Source of the DNA: UBA4729 sp039931245
Lineage (GTDB): Bacteria > Patescibacteriota > Saccharimonadia > Saccharimonadales > UBA4665
Reading direction: 5' to 3'
DNA length: 64,000 bases
Assembly: GCA_039931245.1 (NCBI GenBank)
Contig: JBDTSH010000014.1
Coordinates: forward strand, 1-64,000
Position numbers and translations under genes: made by a program
The notes under the pieces: generated by a model
Seen by the model: the letters and a program-made list of their open reading frames with translations, nothing else
What the model was told of the DNA's origin: nothing
Databases searched by the model: none
In this document: in pieces, positions 40,981 through 48,131 of the stretch
Layout: each line of letters opens with the position of its first letter
How positions within the stretch are numbered: the first letter of the stretch is position 1

Positions 40981-41481
40981 CTAGACGGCGCGGAAGGTGA
41001 CATGATACAAGCCCATTGCGGCGGCTTGGACGACGTTAAAAGACTCCTTTGTTCCAAACATTGGTATTTCCAGTACCTCGTCGCAGTCGGCCAGTATTTC
41101 CGGTTCAATCCCTTCGACTTCTCGGCCGACAAGCAGCACCAGTTTCGGTGGCGCCTGGAAGTCGGGCAAGGGGGTGGCGCCAGGGGCCTGTTCGATAGCC
41201 GCTACCCAGAAGCCGGCACCCCGGAATCGCCCCAGCGTCGGCCCGATGTCGCTAACGTGCGACCATTTTTGGCTATGTTCAGCCCCTAAGGCGGTTTTAG
41301 CTATCTGGCGATCTATTTTTTGGGCGAGGTGGGGCAGCCGATCATCATTGGCCAGCAACGGGTACGGCGTATAACCGCTCAGGATGACCTGACTGACGCC
41401 CAAACCCTCGGCCGTCCGGAGCAAGGAGCCAACGTTATGCGCGCTGCGCAGGTTGTGGGCAATTAAAACTATTTCTGACAT
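40981..41481 (-). CDS. SpoU/TrmH-family RNA methyltransferase
   Basis: A knotted (SPOUT) methyltransferase of 166 residues acting on the 2'-O of tRNA or rRNA. It shows NLRSAHNVGSLLRTAEGLG at the start, LVLLVGREVEGIEPEILADCDEVLEIPM, and FNVVQAAAMGLY as the SAM-binding knot. The canonical SLN is changed to SFN. Start chosen at 41481 because TATAGT ends 7 nt before it; an earlier in-frame ATG lies inside the promoter. Target not predictable; it is shorter than RlmB and closest to stand-alone TrmH/TrmL types. Confidence 0.88.
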   Translation of the reverse strand: MSEIVLIAHNLRSAHNVGSLLRTAEGLGVSQVILSGYTPYPLLANDDRLPHLAQKIDRQIAKTALGAEHSQKWSHVSDIGPTLGRFRGAGFWVAAIEQAPGATPLPDFQAPPKLVLLVGREVEGIEPEILADCDEVLEIPMFGTKESFNVVQAAAMGLYHVTFRAV

Positions 41482-41487
41482 ACGATA

Positions 41488-41493
41488 ACTATA
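41488..41493 (-). promoter_or_regulatory. -10 element (TATAGT) of the SpoU gene, leaderless geometry
   Basis: On the minus strand TATAGT ends 7 nt before the ATG at 41481. Confidence 0.55.
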
Positions 41494-41515
41494 TCGCATC
41501 ACGTCGCTTATGCTT

Positions 41516-41521
41516 TATACT
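41516..41521 (+). promoter_or_regulatory. -10 element (TATACT) of the PilB-like gene
   Basis: TATACT ends 8 nt before the ATG at 41529, divergent from the SpoU promoter, with 22 bp between the two hexamers. No Shine-Dalgarno lies between. Confidence 0.5.
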
Positions 41522-41528
41522 GAAACCT

Positions 41529-43136
41529 ATGAGTCAGAATGCCCGTGTCGATGAAGAGCAAGCCACCCAGCGCCGGGCGCGGGTAATTGGGATGAATTAT
41601 GTCGATACGTCTACTCTTCCCAGTATGCCACTCTTTAAAGACGTTCTCGCCACCACCGACCTAGCCCAGTACCGGATTATTCCCTTGCAGGTCGACGAAC
41701 ATAACATTTTGTTTGGTGTCACGACGACGACCTCCCAGCAGACCATGACGGGTTTGCGCCAGCGCTTCCAGGATCAACGAACGAGCTTCGCTATTATCTC
41801 TGACGCCGGCTACCGCGACTACATGAAGCTGTACGACCCGCCCAAGCAAGTCGTCTACCGGGACATTGCCCTCAACGCCGCCGGCAGTGCCCAAACCATC
41901 GAGCAAATATCGACTATTTTGCAACAAGTGCGGGCCGATGACATGCTGGCCTACCTCGTCCAACAAGCTCACCGCCTCAATGCCTCCGATATTCACCTGG
42001 AAACCCAGGTGAATGATATTCGGATCCGCTTACGGATAGACGGGGTTCTCCACCCGATCGCCCGCATACTAAAAGATAAGTACCGGGTGCTGATCGCCGC
42101 CATTGCTAGCGCCGGCAACGTCTCGACTTCGGCCAACGAAGCCCAGCAAGGCCACATTGCCCAAAAGGTCAAGATGGCCGACGATTCGACCGTCGACGTC
42201 AATGTGCGTTTGGAAACGGTCCCGACGATTAACGGCATGGACGTCGTGATGCGCCTGTTTAATATGGACGAGAGCATGTACACCCTCGATCGGCTGGGCC
42301 TGAGTGCCAGTGAGCGGGCCGTCGTCGACGATGTCGTCACGAAACCCAGCGGGCTAGTCATGATCGTCGGACCAACTGGTTCTGGTAAGACGACCACGCT
42401 CTATTCGATGCTTAATTCACTCAATAATGATGAGCGCAAAATTATCACCATTGAGGACCCGGTGGAATACCAGTTCGAAGGCATTACCCAAATATCGGTG
42501 ACTAGCTCGGTGAGCGGCCAAGATACTAGTTTCGCCGATAAGCTGCGGGCGGTACTGCGCTTGGACCCCGACATCATTATGGTCGGCGAAATCCGCGATA
42601 TGGATACCGCTAAAACCGCTCTCCAGGCCGCCCTGACCGGGCACTTGGTGTTGTGTACTTTTCACGCCAGTTCGGCGGCCGCCGCCCTGACGCGCCTCAG
42701 CGATGTCATTCAACAGAACCCCCTCTACGTCTCGGCCATTAGGCTGGTCATGGCCCAGCGCCTGATTCGAAAGCTTGATGACAGTTGCAAGCAACCCTAC
42801 CAGCCAACTGAAGCGCAATGGCATAAGATTAATGATATCGTCAACACTTTCCCCGCCGATATGAAGCGGCCGAACCTCGAGAACTTACAGTTGAGCCAAC
42901 CGGGAAGTTCGCCCGAAAATCCCTATGGTTTCAAAGGCCAACTGGCTATTCGCGAACAATTCACTCTGAGCGATAAATTACGGCAACTACTGGAGCACGG
43001 TGGGGCGTCTTTATCCACCCAGGAAATTGAGGCCGCCGCCAGCGCCAGCGGTATGCGGACCATGCTCCAGGACGCCATCGTGAAGGTTGTCGCCGGGGAA
43101 ACCACCTTAGAAGAAGTCTTCCGCGTCGTCGGCTAA
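41529..43136 (+). CDS. Type II/IV secretion ATPase (GspE/PilB family)
   Basis: A hexameric traffic ATPase of 535 residues that powers type IV pilus assembly or a related secretion system. It has an N-terminal domain (1-135) then the ATPase: ASDIHLE (about 152-158), Walker A GPTGSGKTTT (281-290), TIEDPVEYQFEG (Asp box) and Walker B IIMVGEIRD (349-357), with GHLVLCTFHASS. The four-cysteine zinc motif usual in PilB/GspE near the end is missing; only one Cys is in that region. No pilin or PilC is adjacent, so other pilus genes are elsewhere. Saccharibacteria are known to carry type IV pili, which fits. Confidence 0.92.
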   Translation: MSQNARVDEEQATQRRARVIGMNYVDTSTLPSMPLFKDVLATTDLAQYRIIPLQVDEHNILFGVTTTTSQQTMTGLRQRFQDQRTSFAIISDAGYRDYMKLYDPPKQVVYRDIALNAAGSAQTIEQISTILQQVRADDMLAYLVQQAHRLNASDIHLETQVNDIRIRLRIDGVLHPIARILKDKYRVLIAAIASAGNVSTSANEAQQGHIAQKVKMADDSTVDVNVRLETVPTINGMDVVMRLFNMDESMYTLDRLGLSASERAVVDDVVTKPSGLVMIVGPTGSGKTTTLYSMLNSLNNDERKIITIEDPVEYQFEGITQISVTSSVSGQDTSFADKLRAVLRLDPDIIMVGEIRDMDTAKTALQAALTGHLVLCTFHASSAAAALTRLSDVIQQNPLYVSAIRLVMAQRLIRKLDDSCKQPYQPTEAQWHKINDIVNTFPADMKRPNLENLQLSQPGSSPENPYGFKGQLAIREQFTLSDKLRQLLEHGGASLSTQEIEAAASASGMRTMLQDAIVKVVAGETTLEEVFRVVG

Positions 43137-43141
43137 ATAAA

Positions 43142-43150
43142 TGTTAAAAT
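43142..43150 (+). promoter_or_regulatory. Extended -10 (TGTTAAAAT) of the first WhiB-like gene
   Basis: TG-T-TAAAAT ends 10 nt before the ATG at 43160. The second WhiB-like gene has nearly the same element at the same distance. Confidence 0.5.
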
Positions 43151-43159
43151 AGTAAGTCT

Positions 43160-43486
43160 ATGAATATAGAACAACTCGGCGGCGCTGCCCGTGACGGTGT
43201 GCCGGTAATGACCCGTCAAGAGGCGGTCAATGGCCTGCGGGCGGGAATTCCCTGGCAGTCTTTGGCGGCCTGCGTGCTCGAGCGGGTTGACCCTCTGATA
43301 TTTGAGAAAGATCTGAAGTCGGCGGCGGCCGTCTGCGGGCGGTGCGTAGTTAAAAAAGAATGCCTGACGGACGCTCTGAGGCTGAAAGCGGTCCATGTCT
43401 TTCGGGCCGGTTTGACGAGCGACGAACTGCTGTCGGCCGCCCGTCGCTCGGGCCCACGTCTACTGGCCGACCAGCAAGCCAGCTAA
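43160..43486 (+). CDS. WhiB-like iron-sulfur protein 1
   Basis: A 108-residue protein with the WhiB cysteine pattern C38-X20-C59-X2-C62-X5-C68, in the usual context: WQSLAACV before the first Cys, VDPLIFEKD, AAVCGRCVVKKECLTDAL, then an extension ending in a basic tail (AARRSGPR). WhiB proteins bind a 4Fe-4S cluster and contact sigma factor SigA and DNA. The conserved G[IV]WGG turn of actinobacterial WhiB is replaced by VFRAGLTSDEL. It is followed by a paralogue. Read by motif, the family is convincing; the divergent turn means the sigma contact may be different. Confidence 0.8.
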   Translation: MNIEQLGGAARDGVPVMTRQEAVNGLRAGIPWQSLAACVLERVDPLIFEKDLKSAAAVCGRCVVKKECLTDALRLKAVHVFRAGLTSDELLSAARRSGPRLLADQQAS

Positions 43487-43536
43487 ATAAGTGGGGCTGG
43501 ACCGTCCTAACGGTGCTAGGCGATATGGTAAATAGG

Positions 43537-43545
43537 TGTTATAGT
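43537..43545 (+). promoter_or_regulatory. Extended -10 (TGTTATAGT) of the second WhiB-like gene
   Basis: TG-T-TATAGT ends 10 nt before the ATG at 43555, mirroring the promoter of the first WhiB-like gene. The duplication probably included the promoter. Confidence 0.5.
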
Positions 43546-43554
43546 ATTTATATT

Positions 43555-43905
43555 ATGAGAGCGGAACAACAAATGAGTACGGCGGCTAACTCGGAAATTA
43601 GTCGTCCCGCCGCCGTTCAAGCGATGCGGGAGGGCGTCCACTGGGGGTCCCTGGCGGCTTGCGCCGAGCCGGAAGTTAGCCCCGAAATATTTGAGTTAGC
43701 CGGTGAGAAGTCAAAGCTCGGCAGGGAATGTCTGGAGCTGGCTCGGGCGGTCTGTGGCCGCTGCGTCGTTATTGAAGAGTGTCTCGCCGAGACGATGGCG
43801 TTCAAAGATTTCAGTCTTTTTCGGGCCGGATTGACGGATGTTGAACTCCAGACACTGGCACGTCGAAATGCCCGCAAAGCAGCCAGTAATCGACGCGCCG
43901 GCTAA
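43555..43905 (+). CDS. WhiB-like iron-sulfur protein 2
   Basis: A 116-residue paralogue of the preceding protein, with C36-X30-C67-X2-C70-X5-C76, an extra Cys59, and the shared blocks WGSLAAC, AVCGRCVVIEECL and LFRAGLTDVELQTLARR. The C-terminus is strongly basic (RRNARKAASNRRAG), like the DNA-binding tails of WhiB proteins. I start at the ATG at 43555; an ATG six codons later is possible. It lies upstream of rplS but has its own promoter-like element. WhiB is best known from Actinobacteria and their phages, so transfer from a host is a possibility. Confidence 0.8.
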   Translation: MRAEQQMSTAANSEISRPAAVQAMREGVHWGSLAACAEPEVSPEIFELAGEKSKLGRECLELARAVCGRCVVIEECLAETMAFKDFSLFRAGLTDVELQTLARRNARKAASNRRAG

Positions 43906-43974
43906 AATCGCTCGTCTGATTTGTGGGCCACCCCTTGCGCTGTCGGTAATTATCAGGTAGAATTGACCGAGATT

Positions 43975-44415
43975 ATGCAAAGTGTGATACAACAAATCGA
44001 AGCCAAATACTTAAAACCTGCCGTCGTGAACGTCCGGTCAGGTGATACCGTTAAAGTCCACCAGAAAATTCGGGAAGGCGCCAAAGAGCGGATCCAGATT
44101 TTCCAGGGGCTCGTTATTCGGACCGACCAAAAAGGCAGCCACTTGAGCCGTATCACCGTTCGCCGCATCGCCAGTGGCGTCGGCGTCGAGAAGAGTTTTT
44201 TGCTCCACAGCCCGTTAGTTGTTGCTGTTGAAATCACCAAGCGCAGCAAGGTGCGCCGTAACTTCTTGACCTATATGCGTGAGCGCACTGGCAAGGCCGC
44301 CCGCTTAACAGGCATCGACTTTGACCGTGAAGCCGTCAACGCCCTACCTGAAGTCGAAGCCGTCGCTGCCGCCGAAGCCGAAGTTGAAGCGAGCACTGAG
44401 GCCGAGACAGAATAA
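43975..44415 (+). CDS. rplS: Ribosomal protein L19
   Basis: Large-subunit protein at the 30S-50S interface, 146 residues. Start at the ATG at 43975; the open frame extends upstream but that part has no L19 similarity. Core motifs are IREGAKERIQIFQGLVI, RITVRRIASGVGVEKSFLLHSPLV and KRSKVRRNFLTYMRERTGKAARL. The last 35 residues (Glu/Ala-rich) are an acidic extension not present in most L19. Ends before a strong terminator. Immediately upstream is a TAGAAT -10-like hexamer 11 nt from the ATG. Confidence 0.95.
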   Translation: MQSVIQQIEAKYLKPAVVNVRSGDTVKVHQKIREGAKERIQIFQGLVIRTDQKGSHLSRITVRRIASGVGVEKSFLLHSPLVVAVEITKRSKVRRNFLTYMRERTGKAARLTGIDFDREAVNALPEVEAVAAAEAEVEASTEAETE

Positions 44416-44438
44416 ATCACGAACCCATGAAATGGACA

Positions 44439-44468
44439 AAGCCCCTCACTGCGAGGGGCTTCTTTTTT
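44439..44468 (+). terminator. Terminator after rplS
   Basis: 9 bp stem AAGCCCCTC / GAGGGGCTT with a 5-base loop and TTTTTT at 44463-44468. The T-run abuts the rnhB -10 element. Confidence 0.9.
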
Positions 44469-44470
44469 GC

Positions 44471-44476
44471 TACAAT
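44471..44476 (+). promoter_or_regulatory. Extended -10 (TTGCTACAAT) of rnhB, leaderless geometry
   Basis: TACAAT with TG upstream ends 7 nt before the rnhB ATG. The terminator T-tract of rplS directly precedes it, so the terminator and promoter are fused into one 40 bp module. Confidence 0.6.
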
Positions 44477-44482
44477 GCCTAC

Positions 44483-45085
44483 ATGATAGTTGTCGGGATT
44501 GATGAAGTCGGCCGGGGCTGCTGGGCCGGACCGCTCGTGGCCGGGGCGGTTATTTTAGGCCAGCCGATTAAAGGTTTGCGTGATTCCAAAAAACTAAGCC
44601 GGTCCCGGCGGGAAGAACTAGCCGTCCAGATTGAATTCGAGGCTGTCGCCATCGGCCTCGGCTGGGTTGATCCGGCGACGATTGACTCGATTGGCCTGAC
44701 GGCCGCCGTTGGCTTGGCCATGGAGCGGGCCGTCGCCCAGATTAGGGTGGACTACGACGAAATCATTATCGATGGGTCCTATAATTTTCTCGCCCACCGC
44801 CAAAGTGCCAAGGGTCCAAAGATTACTACCCTCGTCCGAGCCGATGACCTTATCCCGGCGGTCAGTGCCGCCAGTATTATGGCAAAAGTCGCCCGCGACA
44901 ACTATATGTATCAAGCGGCCCTCCAGTACCCGGGCTATGGATTCGAACGGCACGTCGGCTACGGCACGGCGCTCCATAGCGCCCAACTCAAATTGCAGGG
45001 CGTGACGCCAGAACACCGCCTAAGTTATAAGCCGATAATAACTATAGTGGCGGGCGCGGCGGGACGCGCTACAATAATCGGATGA
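44483..45085 (+). CDS. rnhB: Ribonuclease HII
   Basis: Cleaves RNA in RNA-DNA hybrids and starts ribonucleotide excision repair. The 200 residues start MIVVGIDEVGRGCWAGPLVA, containing the active-site DExGRG, with RDSKKLSRSRREEL, IIIDGSYNFL and DLIPAVSAASIMAKVARD including the third acidic residue. I start at 44483 because the -10 is 7 nt upstream and the family begins here. Its last 4 bp overlap the next gene. Confidence 0.96.
   Translation: MIVVGIDEVGRGCWAGPLVAGAVILGQPIKGLRDSKKLSRSRREELAVQIEFEAVAIGLGWVDPATIDSIGLTAAVGLAMERAVAQIRVDYDEIIIDGSYNFLAHRQSAKGPKITTLVRADDLIPAVSAASIMAKVARDNYMYQAALQYPGYGFERHVGYGTALHSAQLKLQGVTPEHRLSYKPIITIVAGAAGRATIIG
45070..45075 (+). promoter_or_regulatory. -10 element (TACAAT) of the YraN-like gene, inside rnhB
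   Basis: TACAAT in the last codons of rnhB ends 7 nt before the ATG at 45082, giving a leaderless second promoter in the rnhB coding region. Confidence 0.45.
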
Positions 45086-45426
45086 GAACTACCGAAACCA
45101 CTCGCCGGGCTGAGGCCGCCGCCACGTCGTACCTCGAGATGCGTGGTTTTAACGTGGTCGAACAGAACTTTCGCCGCCCGCACTGCGCCATTGATATCGT
45201 CGCCACAAAAGATGATGTCGCCTTCCTCATCGATGTGACCTACCAACGGAATGACAGTCAGACCGAGGCCTTGGACTTTATGACTGATAGTCAACTGCGC
45301 CAGCGGCGTGACGCCGCCGCCACTTGGGCCGATGAAAACAAATGGCTCCGGCAGTGTCGCTGGTCGGTTATCGAAGTTGTCGGTAAAGATTTTGTGATCA
45401 TGCACTTTATTGAAAACGTTATGTAG
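45082..45426 (+). CDS. YraN/UPF0102-like protein with degenerate nuclease motif
   Basis: A 114-residue restriction-endonuclease-fold protein. It keeps the start of the family (RRAEAAATSYLEMRGFNVVEQNFR) and the central Asp (AIDIVATKDD), but the usual GEID is CAID and the E-x-K of the PD-(D/E)XK site reads D-V-T. The catalytic lysine is therefore missing by my reading, so this may be a non-nuclease relative. It follows rnhB with a 4 bp overlap, a pairing common for yraN. The molecular role of YraN is not well known. Confidence 0.82.
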   Translation: MRTTETTRRAEAAATSYLEMRGFNVVEQNFRRPHCAIDIVATKDDVAFLIDVTYQRNDSQTEALDFMTDSQLRQRRDAAATWADENKWLRQCRWSVIEVVGKDFVIMHFIENVM

Positions 45427-45443
45427 CTAGTCGCGCGCTCGGC

Positions 45444-47996
45444 CTACGCTTTAAAGTATGATTTGACGAGAGCGAGGTCACGGGCCCGCCAGGCGGCTTG
45501 CCATTGGATAGTCTCGACGCCCTGCTTGAAGGGCCGATCAAAGGCCGGGCTTAAATTCTGACTGAAGAATTCGATGTAGGTGGGTAAAAACGACGCGTCG
45601 CTATAGGCGCGGGCGGCAAAGTTTGGCATCCGGAAGAAACTTAAATCATTGCCCATCGTCTCGTTCAACCACGCCCAATGAATGGTCATCCAATCCCAAG
45701 TCGCGTTACGGGCATGGTGATTAGTAAAGCTGTACGCAATCCAGTAGGCGGCGTCCTGTAAGCGAACATCCCGGCTGGCGATCTGATCGAGAGCGCGGCT
45801 GATGAGTTCCGGTTGGCGGAAGTTGGTCAGGGCGGCCGACAAGGTCACGCGGTCTTCGCTGCTGGCGCTATTATTATGCATGCCGAGAAGCTTATCGAAT
45901 TCAGCCAAGCCGCCCAATCGCGACACGGTGCCATAGACGACGCCGCGTAAATCGGGGTGGACGTCGGCGGGCTTGGTCATGGCGCTGAAACGGCGGGTCG
46001 CTTCGGCGACGACGCTCGGTTCTTCGCCGTAGGAGGCGAGGCCTAGAATAGTTGGTCGGAGTAATTTATCAAAGTGACTATCGTGGGGAGACTCATCCCA
46101 ACCTAGTCGGGCGAGTTGCTCGGCCACCAGATGGCGCACAAACGGTTTCATAGCAGTGCGCAGGTCTTCGTCGTTCATAATTGAGCGGATACTGGCCAGC
46201 CCGGCGGCAATAACGTCCCAGACGACGACACTGTCTTCGTGGCGAAAGGCTTCGAGCAATTGCAGGGCGTCGACTGAGTTGCCGTAGCCGGCTTTGGCGG
46301 CCTCAAAACTGTCGGCCAGTAAGCCGAGGCGGTCAAGTTCGGACATGCGCCCGGCGGCGATGGCCGTGGCTAGACTCGCCAAGTGCGCGCTGTCATAGAC
46401 GGCTCGGTAAAAGCCGGTGCGATCCCGGTTGAGCAGAAAATCAGCTTGTAAGCCGGTTGTCAGCACCGACTCTTCGGCCGTGTTGAGTGTCTCGGTGACT
46501 ATCGATTCGCTGGCCAGCAGCGGGACTGGCCAGATGGCCGCTTGTTTAGGGGCGTCGGGATTGAGATAGAAACGTTCTTGGGTGAGCTCGAGCGAGTCTT
46601 GCCCGACGGTGGCGTGGACAATCGGATAGCCGGGTTGCGCGGTCCAGGTGCCCATAAAGTCGCTGACCGGTTTGTGGGAAGCTTCCTCCCACGCTGTCCA
46701 GAGATCGGTTGAATCAGTGTTGCCGTAGGCGTGTTGCTGGAGATAAAGCCGTAAGCCATCGCGAAAATCGTCCGGGCCGAGGTAATTATGCAGCATGTGC
46801 AGGACGCTGGCCCCTTTTTCATAACTGATGGCGTCGAAGATGGTGCGGATTTCGTCGGGGTGATTGACGGTGACCTGGATCGGGTGGGTGTTATCGAGGG
46901 CATCGAGCTTGAGGGCGATGCTTTGCTCATCGACGATAAATTGGGTCCACACTTTCCAATCGGGAAAGAGTTCGTCGACGGCCAAATAACTCATCCAGCT
47001 GGCAAAACTTTCATTGAGCCATAAATCGGTCCACCAGCGCATCGTGACAAGATTGCCGAACCACTGGTGAGTTAGCTCGTGGGCGACGACGTTGGCGACG
47101 TACTGCTTTAAATGGAGCGACGTGTTCTTGTCGTCGACTAAAAGGGCCTGCTCGCGGAAAGTAATACAGCCCCAATTTTCCATAGCGCCACTGGCAAAAT
47201 CCGGCAAGGCGATAAAATCGCACTTCGGCAAAGGGTAGGGGACGCCAAAGTATTCGTTATAAAATTCGAGACAGCGCACCGCCACGTCGAGCGCAAAGCG
47301 GGTGTGGGCCACATTGGCGGCCGTGGCGTATGTCCGCACGACGACTCCGTCCTTGGTGGTGGCTTCTTGGAAAGCTAACTCACCGTAGGCGAAGGCCAGT
47401 AAGTACGTGCTCATGCGGGGAGTCGTCGCAAAGCGGGTGAGGGAGGAGGCGCCGGTCGTTGACTGGCTTAGTATGGGAGTGTTGGCGACGACGGCCTCGC
47501 CTTTGGGCGACGTCAACGTCAGGTCGAATGTCGCTTTGGCCTCGGGTTCGTCGATGCAGGGAAAGGCTTCGCGGGCGTGATGACTCTCGAATTGGGTGGC
47601 GATTAATTGCTTCTCGACGCCATCTTCGGTAAAGAAACAGGGGTAGATTCCGTTCATCTGTCGAGTGATTTTTCCGATGAATGTGAGCGTTACGCTGTAG
47701 CTACCGGGGTAGAGCTGTTCGGCGGCGTGCAGGCGGACCTCATCGAAACTGTCTTGATTATTGAGACGGCTGATAGGGAAGTCTTGGTCGCCTTTTTTGT
47801 CGTGACGCGTCACAGTTGCGGCGGTAATCGTCAGGTCTTTTTGATGGAAGGTCAATCGGCGTGACGGCCGACCGGTTTTTTTGCCGCGAATCACGACACT
47901 GCCCTGAAATGTCATGTTCGCCCGGTCGGGCACCAGAGATAAATCGTAGTGCTCAGGTTGGAATTGGTCGTATAATCGTCGGACTGTTTTGCTCAT
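45444..47996 (-). CDS. M1-family aminopeptidase
   Basis: A zinc aminopeptidase of 850 residues. The exopeptidase motif ASGAMENWGC and the zinc site HELTHQWFGNLVTMRWWTDLWLNE (HExxH-18-E) are intact. The N-terminal beta-rich domain and the C-terminal helical ERAP1-like domain (about 520-850) match the family in order and length. It has no signal peptide, so it acts in the cytoplasm on peptides, possibly salvaging amino acids since no biosynthesis genes are visible. TACACT ends 7 nt before the ATG at 47996. It is convergent with the YraN-like gene. Confidence 0.95.
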   Translation of the reverse strand: MSKTVRRLYDQFQPEHYDLSLVPDRANMTFQGSVVIRGKKTGRPSRRLTFHQKDLTITAATVTRHDKKGDQDFPISRLNNQDSFDEVRLHAAEQLYPGSYSVTLTFIGKITRQMNGIYPCFFTEDGVEKQLIATQFESHHAREAFPCIDEPEAKATFDLTLTSPKGEAVVANTPILSQSTTGASSLTRFATTPRMSTYLLAFAYGELAFQEATTKDGVVVRTYATAANVAHTRFALDVAVRCLEFYNEYFGVPYPLPKCDFIALPDFASGAMENWGCITFREQALLVDDKNTSLHLKQYVANVVAHELTHQWFGNLVTMRWWTDLWLNESFASWMSYLAVDELFPDWKVWTQFIVDEQSIALKLDALDNTHPIQVTVNHPDEIRTIFDAISYEKGASVLHMLHNYLGPDDFRDGLRLYLQQHAYGNTDSTDLWTAWEEASHKPVSDFMGTWTAQPGYPIVHATVGQDSLELTQERFYLNPDAPKQAAIWPVPLLASESIVTETLNTAEESVLTTGLQADFLLNRDRTGFYRAVYDSAHLASLATAIAAGRMSELDRLGLLADSFEAAKAGYGNSVDALQLLEAFRHEDSVVVWDVIAAGLASIRSIMNDEDLRTAMKPFVRHLVAEQLARLGWDESPHDSHFDKLLRPTILGLASYGEEPSVVAEATRRFSAMTKPADVHPDLRGVVYGTVSRLGGLAEFDKLLGMHNNSASSEDRVTLSAALTNFRQPELISRALDQIASRDVRLQDAAYWIAYSFTNHHARNATWDWMTIHWAWLNETMGNDLSFFRMPNFAARAYSDASFLPTYIEFFSQNLSPAFDRPFKQGVETIQWQAAWRARDLALVKSYFKA

Positions 47997-48002
47997 TATT
48001 CC

Positions 48003-48008
48003 AGTGTA
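48003..48008 (-). promoter_or_regulatory. -10 element (TACACT) of the M1 aminopeptidase, leaderless geometry
   Basis: On the minus strand TACACT ends 7 nt before the ATG at 47996. The intergenic region also carries the nusA promoter on the other strand. Confidence 0.55.
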
Positions 48009-48019
48009 GCACGCGCTAA

Positions 48020-48048
48020 TTGACGGCCCCTAGTTTGCCGAGTATACT
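48020..48048 (+). promoter_or_regulatory. Promoter of nusA
   Basis: TTGACG (48020-48025) and TATACT (48043-48048) with 17 bp between them, a strong sigma-70-type promoter. Transcription should begin near 48055, directly ahead of a terminator hairpin. Confidence 0.7.
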
Positions 48049-48061
48049 ACTAAGTAGAGAT

Positions 48062-48086
48062 CCGGCCACAGTGGTCGGCTTTTTTT
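48062..48086 (+). terminator. Terminator in the nusA leader (attenuator)
   Basis: 7 bp stem CCGGCCA / TGGTCGG, loop of 3, then C and TTTTTTT. It starts only about 7 nt after the predicted transcription start and 45 nt before the nusA ATG, so it would stop nusA transcripts unless read through. Confidence 0.65.
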
Positions 48087-48131
48087 GTATAGAGACCATG
48101 AAATTCACAATAAAGTAAGGGAGAAATCACT

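Noticed and set aside
43360..43554. Upstream extension of the second WhiB-like frame into the first gene
   Set aside because: Overlaps the first WhiB-like gene out of frame; the ATG at 43555 after its own -10 is the sensible start.
48098..48118. Six-codon ORF (MKFTIK) in the nusA leader
   Set aside because: No ribosome binding site; it is too short to judge and its stop merely overlaps the nusA Shine-Dalgarno region.
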